Shown piece after piece: positions 23,630-35,096 of a stretch of DNA of 64,000 bases. Position numbers and translations under genes: made by a program. This stretch comes from Pyrocephalus nanus. Its lineage: Eukaryota > Chordata > Aves > Passeriformes > Tyrannidae. Within the stretch, counting starts at the first letter, position 1, and every line of letters begins with the position of its first letter. The stretch is from the NCBI GenBank assembly GCA_038380795.1, contig CM076277.1:5051501-5115500 (forward strand). Direction: 5' to 3'. The notes under the pieces were generated by a model that was given only the letters and a program-made list of their open reading frames with translations, was not told where the DNA came from and searched no databases.

Positions 23630-26600
23630 CAAGAGTGAGCCTTTTAAGTAGATAATGAAGCTGTCAGATCACTTTTCAGGCAAATGAAAATGAGCTCATG
23701 GTGTTGACACATACTGGGTCCTGCCTGTTTCACTCTGGAAGCTTTATCCCCACCCATCAAAATCTCCATGATTTCTACTACCTGAGTTTTAGGAAAGGTG
23801 AGACTACTGGAAATCCAAGGCAAAATGCTCCTGAAAAATGGCTTTGTACAGTAAACAAGCAAGGCAGCCTCGCGTGGAGGAGAGGCTGCTCTCGGAGGAG
23901 CAGAGCCGTTCCCATGACAACGCCGAAAACCTTCCACCATTGGGTATCAACAGGGGAACATCTCCCACGGCAAACACACCAAGCCAGGAGCTCAGTCCTC
24001 ATCTGCCATAAATCATCCTGTTGGGCGCTGATAATGCGGAACTGCCAGTTGTGCTCGGGCAGCTCCACCTCCCAGGCACCCTCCTGGCTCCGGATGAAAG
24101 GAGGAGCGAGCAAAGCCGAAGCACCAGAGAGTCAAAGGAAAATTAGGCTCAACTGATGTCCCTACGCTTCCCTCTGCTCTCCAGCTGAGGATCTCAATTT
24201 TTAATGATGAAAAATCAAGCAAAAAAATCCAGGCCCTTTTAGAAGCTGCTGAAGAAGTCCTTTTCTGTTGGAGAGAAATCTTTCATCGTCGTGGGGTGGA
24301 GGGAGAATTGTGCTTTTCCTCACCCTAACCCTGTAGTGTCTAGCCTGGGATTCAGCAGTTTTCTTCCACGTTTGAAACAGAAGGTGGTAAAAGACCATTT
24401 TTTGCATGGTCTCTTCAGTAGGTGCCCTGGATTGCAGTCATCTGAATGGATGTGGATCTGCTTCCTTCCTTAAGGAAACAGTCCTTGTGCATTTAGAGAC
24501 AAGTGATGAAATATGCCCAGAAAGCTCAGGAGCCAAAGGTAAAGAAAAAGAACAACCACAAAAAAAGTAATTTTCTTAAATAGTTTTGTTGCTCTGAGGA
24601 CAAACTGTTTCTTTTGGAAGTTGAGCCAGCTCTGCTGGAGTGGTAGGAGTCAGCAATACTTCTCAAAAAATGAGACTATTCTGTTTTCTTTACCTTTCCA
24701 AACCATTTTTATTTTTTTTTATCCTTCACTTTGAGTATTTTGAGCCTTTAAATATTAAGATCACTGACTCTCTTCTCTCTTTTTTCCTTTACTTTTTTTT
24801 CCCTTGTCTTTTTTTTTTTTCTTTTGTGAGGAAATTTAGAAGTTCTTTCCAGTTTTAACATTAGTTGCTTGGTGATAGTCGTGATATTGCAAGGGGAGGA
24901 GTATAGGTGAGAAAGGAGAGGAGAGCCTGAACCAGCAGAGATTATTCTGCTCTGTAAATGTGTCTCCTGCAGCCTAAAACTACAAACCCAAATATGAGAA
25001 ATATAAAACAAAACAAAACCCAAACCAAACACCAAAAAACCAAACCAACAATCTGGTTCTCCCATTCTCAAGCTGGGTGAAATATTGACATCAGAAGAAC
25101 CAACCCTTAACTTAAAATCAGGGGTGGGGGGGAAATCTTATGTGGAATCAGCGTGACAAGTAGATGTTCAAAGTTCTTATTGCAGAGTTTTCTGGAGTAC
25201 AGAAGAATTTCCTCTTTGATCTTACTCTGCATTCTGCTCCTTGTTCCCACTTTACACCAAACCCCACCACTCGAGGGAGAGTCTCAATTGCTTAGACCAG
25301 AGGCTTTCCACAAAACTGGGAGGGAGTGGATTTTCCAGAGGCACTGAGGAGGTCGGGTGAAGCTGAAAGTTTAAAAGTGCTGTCCCTGCTTTGAGCAGCC
25401 TGTGCTGTGCCAGCAGGAGCCCAGGGGAGGTCAGATGGTGGGGCCAGTGGTGTCTACCCTGGGCTCACAGCTGTCTGGAAGGTGGAAAATGGCCAGATCC
25501 ATGAAAGGTAAAGTCAATTATGGAAGGTTTTGGTCAGCGTGACTCCATTACCTGTTGATCAAAGGTGAGAGGGAAGGAAGGGGGTCAGAGATGATTTAAG
25601 ATCGCAAACTACAATCAGACCTGCTTGTTCTCAAATCTCTGCCTGAGAGCACAAACAGAGGGAAATAAAAAAAAAAAACAAACCAAACCCCAGTTCTCAA
25701 ATCATCTCGTGGTCAGGCTGCTCCTCAGCCTCTGCCATAGGGGGGAGATGGTAAACCTTAATAAGGAACTTCATCTTACACATGATCCTGGCCCTGTAAA
25801 CCACTGCTTTATAATTGACTGTGTTAATTTGTGTGGTTAGTTTGCTCCTTTTCTTAATCTTTGCATCTATTAATTATTGCAGAAGAGTTCTTGCTGATAA
25901 CTCCCTGGCAGTTTGTGCTGCTGTTCTGAAATTATAAAATGATGTAGTTGGCAGGATGGGTACAGACATGTACAGTTAATTGGTTTTTTTGCAGAAGGAA
26001 ATTGCATAGTATAATAATGTGCCCAGGGTGCCATGGGAAGTGCAGGTTCTTACTGCTTTAGTAAATAGAATTGGGAGAATATGAGTGTGGATTATTTGTC
26101 ATCTTGGAATTTATCCCAAACTTGTGGAGGGTTTCAAACCCCTGTCACTGAGCCTTGGAGTCACAAACTCATTGCTGGGAGGGCTCCTGTTGGTTTTCCC
26201 CTGCCCATTCCCGTAGGTAACAGGTTTAACTGCAGAGAACCAGGGTCACTGCTCTGGTTGGAGGCTGTGCCTGGAGTCCCAGGAATCACACGATGGGAAA
26301 ACGTGATGGGTTGTGGGGGCTGATGAGAGGTGGGCTGGGAAAACCCGGAGCTTTGCTGGGAGGACAGAGCACTTCTGTTCTCACCTCTTTCCTTAGGAAG
26401 TAGGATTGAAGTCACAGAGGAGATTTTTCTAAGTGAGAAGGAATGTTTTTCATCTCCTGCTAAATGCAAGTCTCAAAACCAAGGCTTTTTTTGTGCTGGT
26501 ATTTTTTTATTTGTTTGTTTGTTTTTCCCTAACATGAATGCACAATCTGGGGTCAACTTGGAAGGTGTTGCACAAACTCGGCAGCTTTGGTGTCTGCAAA

Positions 26601-29600
26601 GACTTTCTTAGATAAAAATGTGAACTTGAAGGAAATTTGAAGGATAAATGGTGGCTGAAAGTTTATTTCTGGTAAGAAGCCATTTCCTTTGAAAAGAACA
26701 AATCATCCCCCAAAAAGTCTGAGTAGCAAACGCTCCTTATTTCTACCTGCTGCCTTATTTGAAAATATCAATAATTTGATATCAGGCTCAGCACTTTGAT
26801 GTCTCACAAGCGCTGTTGGCTGCAGCGGGGGGGCAAGGCCTGTGCTCAGCTCCTGGTGCAGCTCCTGCACCCCCCTGGACTGCAGCTCTTCTCCCTTTCA
26901 TCTTCTCAGCTGTCACAGGGGAATTGTAAACCTTCCCCTTTCTGTGAAGGGCTCAGGGTCCCTCAGAGAGATTCTCTGGGTGTGGGCACAGCTCATCCCC
27001 TCCTACGTATTTGTGCAGCTCCTCCAGCCCTCCCACTGATCTCATTAAGGCTCTGTTTCCATCAGTTAGGGATTTGCAATTTTTTTTTTTGGTTTTGCTC
27101 TTCCTTCTGTTTTTTTTTGCATCACCACTCATTCTTATAATTTAAGCGACAGCTCTTGAGCTAGTGTGTCAAAACAGCATGGTTTAGTCAGCAAAGTACT
27201 GGGAAGATCACCTCTAATCAGACAGCAGTGATTCATCTTTAGCTAGGTAAAGGTAAACCCGAGATCCAGCTGGTTCCCAGGGAAGCTTCCCCAAGGACAG
27301 AGTGTTGGTAGGAGTTTTTCCCACTGCTTGGGGTTTATGATGGAAACTATTTAACAGGTGATTTGTGTGTCTGTGTCAGGGCTGCAGCTGGGCAGGTTGA
27401 ACCCTAGCTGGGGCTGAGGAAAGAGCCTCAGCCTCTGGGCTGACAAAGGGAAGCCCCTGATCAGCTCTTGCTCTTGAAGGTTTTTATGTCTCTCTGGTTA
27501 ATAGTGCTTCTCATTAGAGATCTGTACCTGAAACTTCCCTCCCATGCATTTGTCCAGCTTCCTGCAAAGGCAGAAATGAATATGAATACATATGGAAAAC
27601 AAGCCTTCCCCCCTCAATATGTTCATCTGGCCTGATTAGCTGGGATCTTTGAGACAGACCCATGGGAAGTGGGAGTATCATCATTGTTCATGGAAGATGC
27701 CCCATGACTCTGCAGAGACATCACAGCAGCATGTGGGGAGGCCTTTAAATCTCCCCTGCTTACAGTGGCTGCTCTCCAGCATCCTTGTTTGTAGGGTACA
27801 AGAACCTTGGATTAATGGCAATATTTTTATATTGCCTTAAATAAACTTCTATTCTTGACCAGAGCGTTGTACTTCATTACACTGGAATGTTAAATGCAGT
27901 ATTTATCCACAGGGCTGTGCAGTCTTACAGCAATGACATTTGGTGCATTTTAAAATCAAAGGGCTCTGGTTTCAAGAGCAGAAAGGGTTCCTAGCTGGAG
28001 GGGATCAGCCCTCCAGTGCTCAGGTACCACACAGCATGAACCTGAGCTTCCAGTTTATTTTCCAAGCATGTTTCTGGTGCTGAAGTCACTGACCTTTGTG
28101 AGAGGATCACTAGAGTTCACAGCCCAATAGGGCACCTCCTGTGCTCCTGTGGTGATTTACTTCTGAGACAATGTCCTCTCTTACACATATGAATAATATC
28201 TTTCATTTCAGCACTCCTGACTTGAGGTGAAAAAGAGGAGCGAGTGTGGGAGGGGTGCAGCTGTTCTTTACATAGGTGCTGCCCTATGAAGATCACTGAA
28301 CTGGGAATTCAGTCCTCAAGGGAAACAGCTGGGACATCCAGGAGGATGCTTTGGGCAGTCTAAGTGCTGTGGGGATCTCTGTCAGGATGGAGGTGAATAT
28401 ACATGACACACTCGTGAATTGCTCAAAGAAATTGGTGGGTGAGAGAGGAAAGAGAAGGGGGAGGTGAGGATGCCTTTTTCTCCTGTGCTCTCATACAGTG
28501 GAAGGCTGATGACTGGGAGCTATTGAAATGCTTATAATTGTCTCATTAGAGGCAGAAAATGTAATTAAAAGGGACAGCAATCTCTCTCCAAATTCAAAAC
28601 ACCGCAGTCTATCTGTGAAAGCAATTTTGGCTATTAGCACAGGTGGCAACGTCCCAGCAATTGAACCCAGTCTAATTGCAGTGTCAAACCACTAAGGAGA
28701 CAAAATGAGTTCCTTTCCAGGTGCCACTGGATGCAGCTGCCATGGCTGGGAGGGGGGGACGGGAGTGTGGGGCAGAGCTCGGATGGGATAGGATGGGGTG
28801 GGGTGGGACAGGAGGTCCCAGTGCAGGAACCTTGGAACAGCAGGTGGGCACCCACCAAGGAGCAGAGGCTGATTGCCAGGTGAGCTCCCCCTGCTCTGAG
28901 GGGCAGGTGTGACACAGCAGCATGCGACAGTGCCATCTGCAGATGGCACCGAGAGCATCAGCTTTGCTGGAGATGAGCAGTTCAGCCAAGTGTTCTCCAG
29001 GACAGCAAGCAAATCACTCACATATTTGTCATGTTTTGCTTAGTTGTTAAAGCAACTTCTTGTCCTGGGAAATAGGGTGTTCTTTGAATTTGGCAGCAAA
29101 GCTGAGATGTGTACGAGAGAGGCAGCTGGGTGGCAGCTCCAGCTCTCACATCCACCAGTGTGGTTGTTCCTCCTCTCCTCGGACAGCAGGGCTTGGGCAG
29201 CTGGGTCCCTTCTCTGCAGAGCAAGGGAGGTTCATCCAGGGTTGCTGTGAGCAGCCTGGATAGGTCCAGTTAGTTCAGAGCTTTTGGTGCTCTCCAAGAC
29301 TTTCAGAAAGACCTTCACTTCTTCAGAGCCCTAAAATTACATGAAATTTAGCCTCATGTTCCTGAGACATTTTGAGGTTGACCAAAACATTTGGCTCATG
29401 AAGCTTGACCTCAACCTCTGGTGTATTTTCATTGAGACAAAATCTACAGAGCTCCCCTCTTTTCCTCTCCTGCTGAGTTAACGTGTGTTGTTTTTCTTCT
29501 GGGACCAAAACCAGAGGAGCTGAAGTGTGCAGATGAAAAGTCTTCCTAGATGTTCCTCACCCCACGGAAAACGGAGCTGTCAGAGTTACTGCAGGGGAAA

Positions 29601-30442
29601 GCAGTGCCCCTACCTTGGTCCCCTGTGGCTCAGTGCTGGCTGTGTGTCCCTGCTGGGACAGAACACCTGAGAGGTGGGGAAGGGCAGGTCAAAAAACCCC
29701 ACTCATAAAACCATGACTAAAGTAGTAGGAGAACTGGTGGAAGGCACCTGTTCAAGAGCTCACCTGAAATGTGTCCCTATGGTCTTTGACACCTCATGTC
29801 TCAACTTTGCAGCCTGGAAAGGGGACAGTGCTGAAGGAAAGGAAGGAATTAACAGGGAAAGTAAAAGAGCTAATTTTTTGTTTCATTTACTGAGAAATGA
29901 AAGGAGATTTTTGCAGCTAATGAATTATTTCTGGAAACACTAGTAATAGCTTTAGGCAATATTAACTTCCAGTTTCCCAATGAGCAAGCTTCACTTATGT
30001 ACTGATTTAAAATTCTAATGTATTTTCATTTGCAGCAGCTCAACTCTAACATGACTTGGGGTCTGGAAAGAGGCCAGAAGAAGTAGCCATGTTTCTGACA
30101 GCTTAGTATCTCCTCAGATGAAGCAGTGGAAAGCAGTGCCTGGATCCTGTTGAAGCCTGGGGCAACCAATTATCTCAGTAGAGTGGCTCCAGAGCCCTGG
30201 GTTAGTGCTGGGGACGTGGGGAGTTTCTGGTTGCTGAAAGCACAGCAGCCATTTCAAGCTGAGCAGAAAAATCCATTGTGTCAGAGGTTAAACAGCTCTG
30301 CTGCTGCTTAAAAACACAGGGTGGGCCCCCAGCCCTGCTGAGAGACACCGAGCTCTGGGCTTCAGAGACACTGGGGTTTCTGCCTCCTTTTTGAAGAAAC
30401 CCTACAGCCCATCTGGGAGTAAAACCCAGCCAGGAACGTGGA

Positions 30443-30640
30443 CTGGAATACAGTGATCCACTGGAATACAGTGATCCACTGGAATACAGTGATCCACTGG
30501 AATACAATGATCCACTGGAATACAGTGATCCACTGGAATACAATGATCCACTGGAATACAGTGATCCACTGGAATACAATGATCCACTGGAATACAATGA
30601 TCCACTGGAATACAATGATCCACTGGAATACAGCGATCCA
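30443..30640. repeat. 18-bp minisatellite, 11 units
   Basis: There are eleven head-to-tail copies of CTGGAATACAGTGATCCA. They differ mainly at one position (CAGTGATC versus CAATGATC), and the last unit carries CAGCGATC. Because 18 is a multiple of three, each open frame becomes a six-residue peptide repeat (for example WNTVIH on +). These are artefacts. Confidence 0.97.
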
Positions 30641-32472
30641 CCGGCATCTGATCCCCTCCCTCTTCCCAGGGGGCAGGTGGTGGTTTGAAATCCCACCTCT
30701 GCCCTCAGAGCTGGTGGCCATCAGGGGCATGGGGAAGAGGGAAGGTGCTGCTCTGGCTGAGTCTCCAGGGTTGGGTTGGCTTCCCATGGCACTGCTCAGT
30801 GACTGAGGGATGTGTCATCTGAGAGAAAGAGAGAAACAGATGGTAGAGGGAGTTACAGTGGGAGGAAAACCCAATTAGAAGTCTCAGCATGGTTTGTGTT
30901 AGGGATATGGATCTTATACCTTAAGTAGCAGCCAGGAAAAGAAAAGAGAGGCACCAGGCTTTGTCACCCATGGTGGAGAAAATTCTGGTTTCAGGCAGAG
31001 AATGATAGTGAAAAAACTTCTGCAAAGCTTCTGGGAGATTATTCTCTGAAGGGAGAGCAAATGGGGGAAATACAACAGGAGAGATGCAAATTCTCTTTAA
31101 GTACCTCCATGTCTATAAAATCTTACTGCAGCTCTGGGTATGGCCCAGTGTATCCTATCCCAGCTTCCCTTTGTCCCTCCTGACACCAGGATAGCAAAAG
31201 CTTTTAGTCAGGAAACAGGCACTTGGAGAATCCTTCCTTCATGTTCCCTTCATTTTTGTTACAGAAATTCTGTTTTTCCTGGAATAGAGGCTCTGAACTG
31301 CTGAACTTGGTCTGAAGTAATCTCAGCTAATGAGCTCATTTACATTAATAGGAAATCAGCTGTTCCTTTTTGCTGGATTCCCAGTGGAGCAGCTGGTGGT
31401 CTGCTTTTTCCATGCATTCCCCTCCATACTGAAAAGCTCAAGAATATTTGTTTGCTAGAAAATGCTAATGGAAACCAAAATTGCTGATGTGAAAAACATA
31501 TAAATAGAGAAACCCATGGATTCCTCTGGTCAATTAGACCTTCAGAAAGTGGTCAAGTGTTTTGTATATTATTAGATAGCAGTTAATAGCTCTATTCCAA
31601 CAGCCTCATGGCTCTTAATGGCTAATCATAACAAACCCCCCAAAAACAACAAACAACAGAGCAAAGCAGAGTTAGAGCAATGGTAACATTACTTGGCAGG
31701 AGCTTGTATTGCAGTTTGGATGTAGCTGCTATAACACAACAGACCAAGACAGGATTCTTTCCTCTCCCTACCCCAGGTGGTCAGCACTGTCTCTTTGGGG
31801 AACAGGTATAAGAAAATCTTACAGAGGACACTGTATGGAATCAATTGTTTTTGCTTTATTCCATTAGCCAAAAGGGTTTCTATACCTTCTACTTAATTAA
31901 TCCTTTGTCTCAGACCATGATTTTCTTTTATTTAGTTGCCATCTAGAGTGGTTAAATTTCCTGGACATCCAGACTTCCCCATCAGTGGGGTGAGCTCTGG
32001 AGAAGCTCTGTCTCAGACGCCTGCACTTTGGGAACTTAATTTTTAGGGCTTTTTTGGCTTCATCAGCTTTTGTCAGAGAAAATAATGTCTCCAGTTTATT
32101 GTATCATCTGCCTATTAAATCTGCCTGTAAAGAGGAGTAAAACTAGACCATGAGCATCTATGGGAATTCATTCTTGCTAAATAATTTAAATTTACACTTT
32201 CTCTTGCCTGGATCAGTCTTCATCTCAGTGTCTCCAAGCGTTTGCCTCTCCACAGTTCAGGACAGTGCTGGGAGCTGCATCACTGTGCTGCTCATTTTAA
32301 GACTAATTATCATCAAGGCATGAAAACAGCATTTCACATTATGCAATTTTTGTGTTTGCACATAGAGCAATTCATTTGAGCTTCAATTATTGCTAACCAC
32401 ATGTCTGCCGACAGTGGAAAAATGGCACTGGATATAGCAAAACATAAACTATTACGATGTTTTTGTTTTTAA

Positions 32473-32600
32473 ATCTAAATCTACTTTTATAGATTTAGAT
32501 AAACATCTTTTATGTATCTACAGATATATAACTATAAAATAAATAGATATATAAATAAATATATATAGATAAATAAGATAAAAATCTAAAAAATTAGATT
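32473..32600. repeat. AT-rich block with a perfect inverted repeat
   Basis: The arms at 32473-32483 and 32490-32500 are perfectly complementary over 11 bp (ATCTAAATCTA) with a 6-base loop. They are followed by about 100 bases of TATA/AAATA-rich simple sequence. Confidence 0.8.
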
Positions 32601-32910
32601 AGCAATGTGGATTCCTTGTTTAATTATATAGGGATTAAACTGTATGATGCAATGTTGCACATTTGCTTTTGTTTTACAGAGCTCAGGTTAATTCTCAGTG
32701 CCTCTGTTTCCAGCCTGAAACCAGGGCCCTGACTCAGGTGTTCTTTCCTTCACCAGATGGTTTTGTTTGATTAACCTTTGGGATTGTTGTCGGTGAATTG
32801 TCAGTCGATTGCTGTCGATTGACTCAGTGTCAGGCAGGCACCACCTTGCTCTGGGTGTTTGAAAAACAGATACAGTGGGTTTGTAGGTGGTTTGGAGGAA
32901 GGTGTGTAGC

Positions 32911-32935
32911 AAAGAAAGAAAGAAAGAAAGAAAAA
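32911..32935. repeat. (AAAG)n microsatellite
   Basis: About six AAAG units. Confidence 0.92.
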
Positions 32936-34431
32936 GGTTCCTAGTTTAACCTAAATAAGGAGAATCGAAGGAAAATCCATTCAGGTGGGAAGGAAGAGCT
33001 GGTGAGCTTATTGCTGATGGAGCCAAGAGGGAAGAGACAGTCTGAGGATCTGAGCTGGAGGAGAAGGAGAAAGGGAGGGGAAAAAACTCCTGCATTCCAT
33101 TAATCTGTATAAAGTCTAGAAATGATCTATGGTGTTGGTAGAAAATGAAATGTACTGATGTTGGCCCCAGTAACATTTGGCAGCTGGTGCCTGAGGTGAT
33201 GCCGGGGCTGGTGCTGAGCAGGCAGGGACAGCTCAGTGCTGAGCTGCTCCTGGAGATGTGGGCTCAGGGGGATCCCTGCTTTCCCCTTCTGCCTGTGCTC
33301 CACTTCAACCTGCCTCAGTCAGTGCCTTGGCTCGGCATAAAGCACGTGCAGCTCACAGGGTTGAGGGGATGTGGGGTGGAGGGCTTAGGCAAGGTGAAGG
33401 GAAGTTTCTATAGAGTGTGTTAACTAGGGCAAAAATATTTCCTATCTGTAGATTCAGCACACAAGAATGAACCACCACGCCTCAGCACACAGGCATTAAT
33501 TTAATTGACTTGATAAAGTAAATCAGCTCGTAGAGAAAACCTCCTTGGACAGTCTAATTACAGATACTGGGCTATAACTCAGGAGCTTGCATGGTCTGGC
33601 TGGCAGGCAGATAACAAGAGAAGCCATTAGCAGAAAGTGAAAGAGGAAGATGTTATAGGAACCTCCCCACTTTCTAATTCTTCATTTGCAAACTTCCCTT
33701 CAAGTTCAGTGCCGTAGTCTTGTTAGATGTCACTGTCATTACTTGCAATGAAACAGCCAACTGATCAGTTGGATTTTTCTTATAAAGGTCTTAACTAAAC
33801 TGAAAACGAACACAAGTAAAGGCAGAACCACATCATTAAATGCATGGACTTCTGTGAGATTTGTCCACTTGTGCATTTAACTTTCTGGTTTCCATCTGCA
33901 AATGTGTTGGCTGCATGAAATAAGATGCAGAACTGTGCACTCAGGATTTGTCTGTGCAAGAACCCATATGGGTTTATGGAGTGTGGAATACATAACCACA
34001 TGTATGGTCTGGGTAGAAAGTGTGTTTACTTGTTCTTTTGATATTTTTACATGGCCATATATCAGAGCCTCCATAAATCAGGCGGTTCAGGTTAGAGCTT
34101 TGAGGACTCTTACACAGAAACTGCATTCCAGTATAAAACATTTGATGCCATATACTCAAAGAAAATATTCCCAAGCAGTTTGCATTGTGTTTGCTCTGAT
34201 GACTGGCATAATTTAACCAACCCAATCTGATGGAGCAGAAAACCACAGTGGCTCTCACAAGAAACCCATTTCTGTCTCAAATAGCAGCCAAAGCAGCCTG
34301 TTTGCCCTGTTCTCACACCCAAAGCTCCTTGTCTCCAAACCTCAGCTGTTCTCCCATCTGCATCTGGTTCTGCATCTGCACAACCACATGATCAAGATGC
34401 CAATTCCTCTGCATGGCCAGTGTGGCACGGA

Positions 34432-34620
34432 CTGTGTGTGTGACAGGGACCACGTGTGTGACAGGGGCCATGTGTGACAGGGACTGTGTGTGTGACAGGG
34501 GCCATGTGTGTGACAGGGGCCATGTGTGTGACAGAGAGCACATTTGTGACAGGGGCCATGTGTGTGACAGAGAGCACATTTGTGACAGGGGCCATGTGTG
34601 TGACAGGGACCATGTGTGTG
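34432..34620. repeat. 18-bp-period minisatellite (TGTGTGACAGGGGCCATG type)
   Basis: About ten units, more diverged than the array at 30443. GACAGGGGCCATG and GACAGAGAGCACATT variants alternate in a higher-order pattern. The array lies about 0.5 kb beyond the inferred KCNB1 distal 3' end. Confidence 0.93.
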
Positions 34621-35090
34621 CTGCACATCCCCAGCCTGTGCACAGAGGGGCTGGGTGAGGCCCTGGTCCCTGGTGCTGGGAGATGTGGATGGATTTGTCC
34701 GTGGAGGGTGAGGACTGGAGGTTTATGCACCGGATCTGTCAGACTTACAACAGGAGGTGTCAGGCTCGGCACTGCTTTCCTGAATCACGGCCTTCTCCGT
34801 GAGCAAATAACATATGTCTAAACCTGCTGTCAACTGCAACGAGCTGCAGCTGAAGCTCAGTGCCAGCTGATTGGAGCTGTATTTTTGGCCAGTCTATGTG
34901 ACCATGAAACAGAGCAGTAAAGGCTTTGGGTTTATCCATACCTTTTTATTTATTTCTGTAGGCTGTAGTAAGGGACCATTGCTTTAAAACCCTTAGACAT
35001 TTGGACATATTTTACAAGACAGTACAGTTTCTGAATGTCACACATTGATCACAGTTTCATACTACTACATGCATATAAAGACACGGATTT

Positions 35091-35096
35091 TTTATT
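35091..35096 (-). terminator. KCNB1: Distal KCNB1 polyadenylation signal candidate
   Basis: On the - strand an A-rich block containing AATAAA is followed by sequence with TGTGATCAATGTGTG, a plausible GU-rich downstream element. Overlapping AATAAA matches 140 bases further on (34945-34954) are an alternative end. Confidence 0.4.

Larger units (their letters stand above)
22215..35079. other. Intergenic region between the two convergent 3' ends
   Basis: I see no supportable gene. It contains the two 18-bp minisatellites, a (GT)n/(GA)n tract at 23601-23629, an A17 tract at 22813-22829, a G-rich block at 28745-28815, an AT-rich stretch with a perfect hairpin at 32473-32600, an (AAAG)n tract at 32911-32935, and three blocks (about 28495-28640, 32275-32420, 33465-33700) whose composition suggests conserved non-coding elements. 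Confidence 0.75.

Noticed and set aside
30202..30806. Open frames on both strands with six-residue peptide repeats
   Set aside because: They are produced by the 18-bp minisatellite; any 18-bp unit without stops gives such frames.
34313..34821. Open frames with HGPCHT / CDRGHV-type repeats
   Set aside because: Same explanation: translation of the second 18-bp array in several frames at once.
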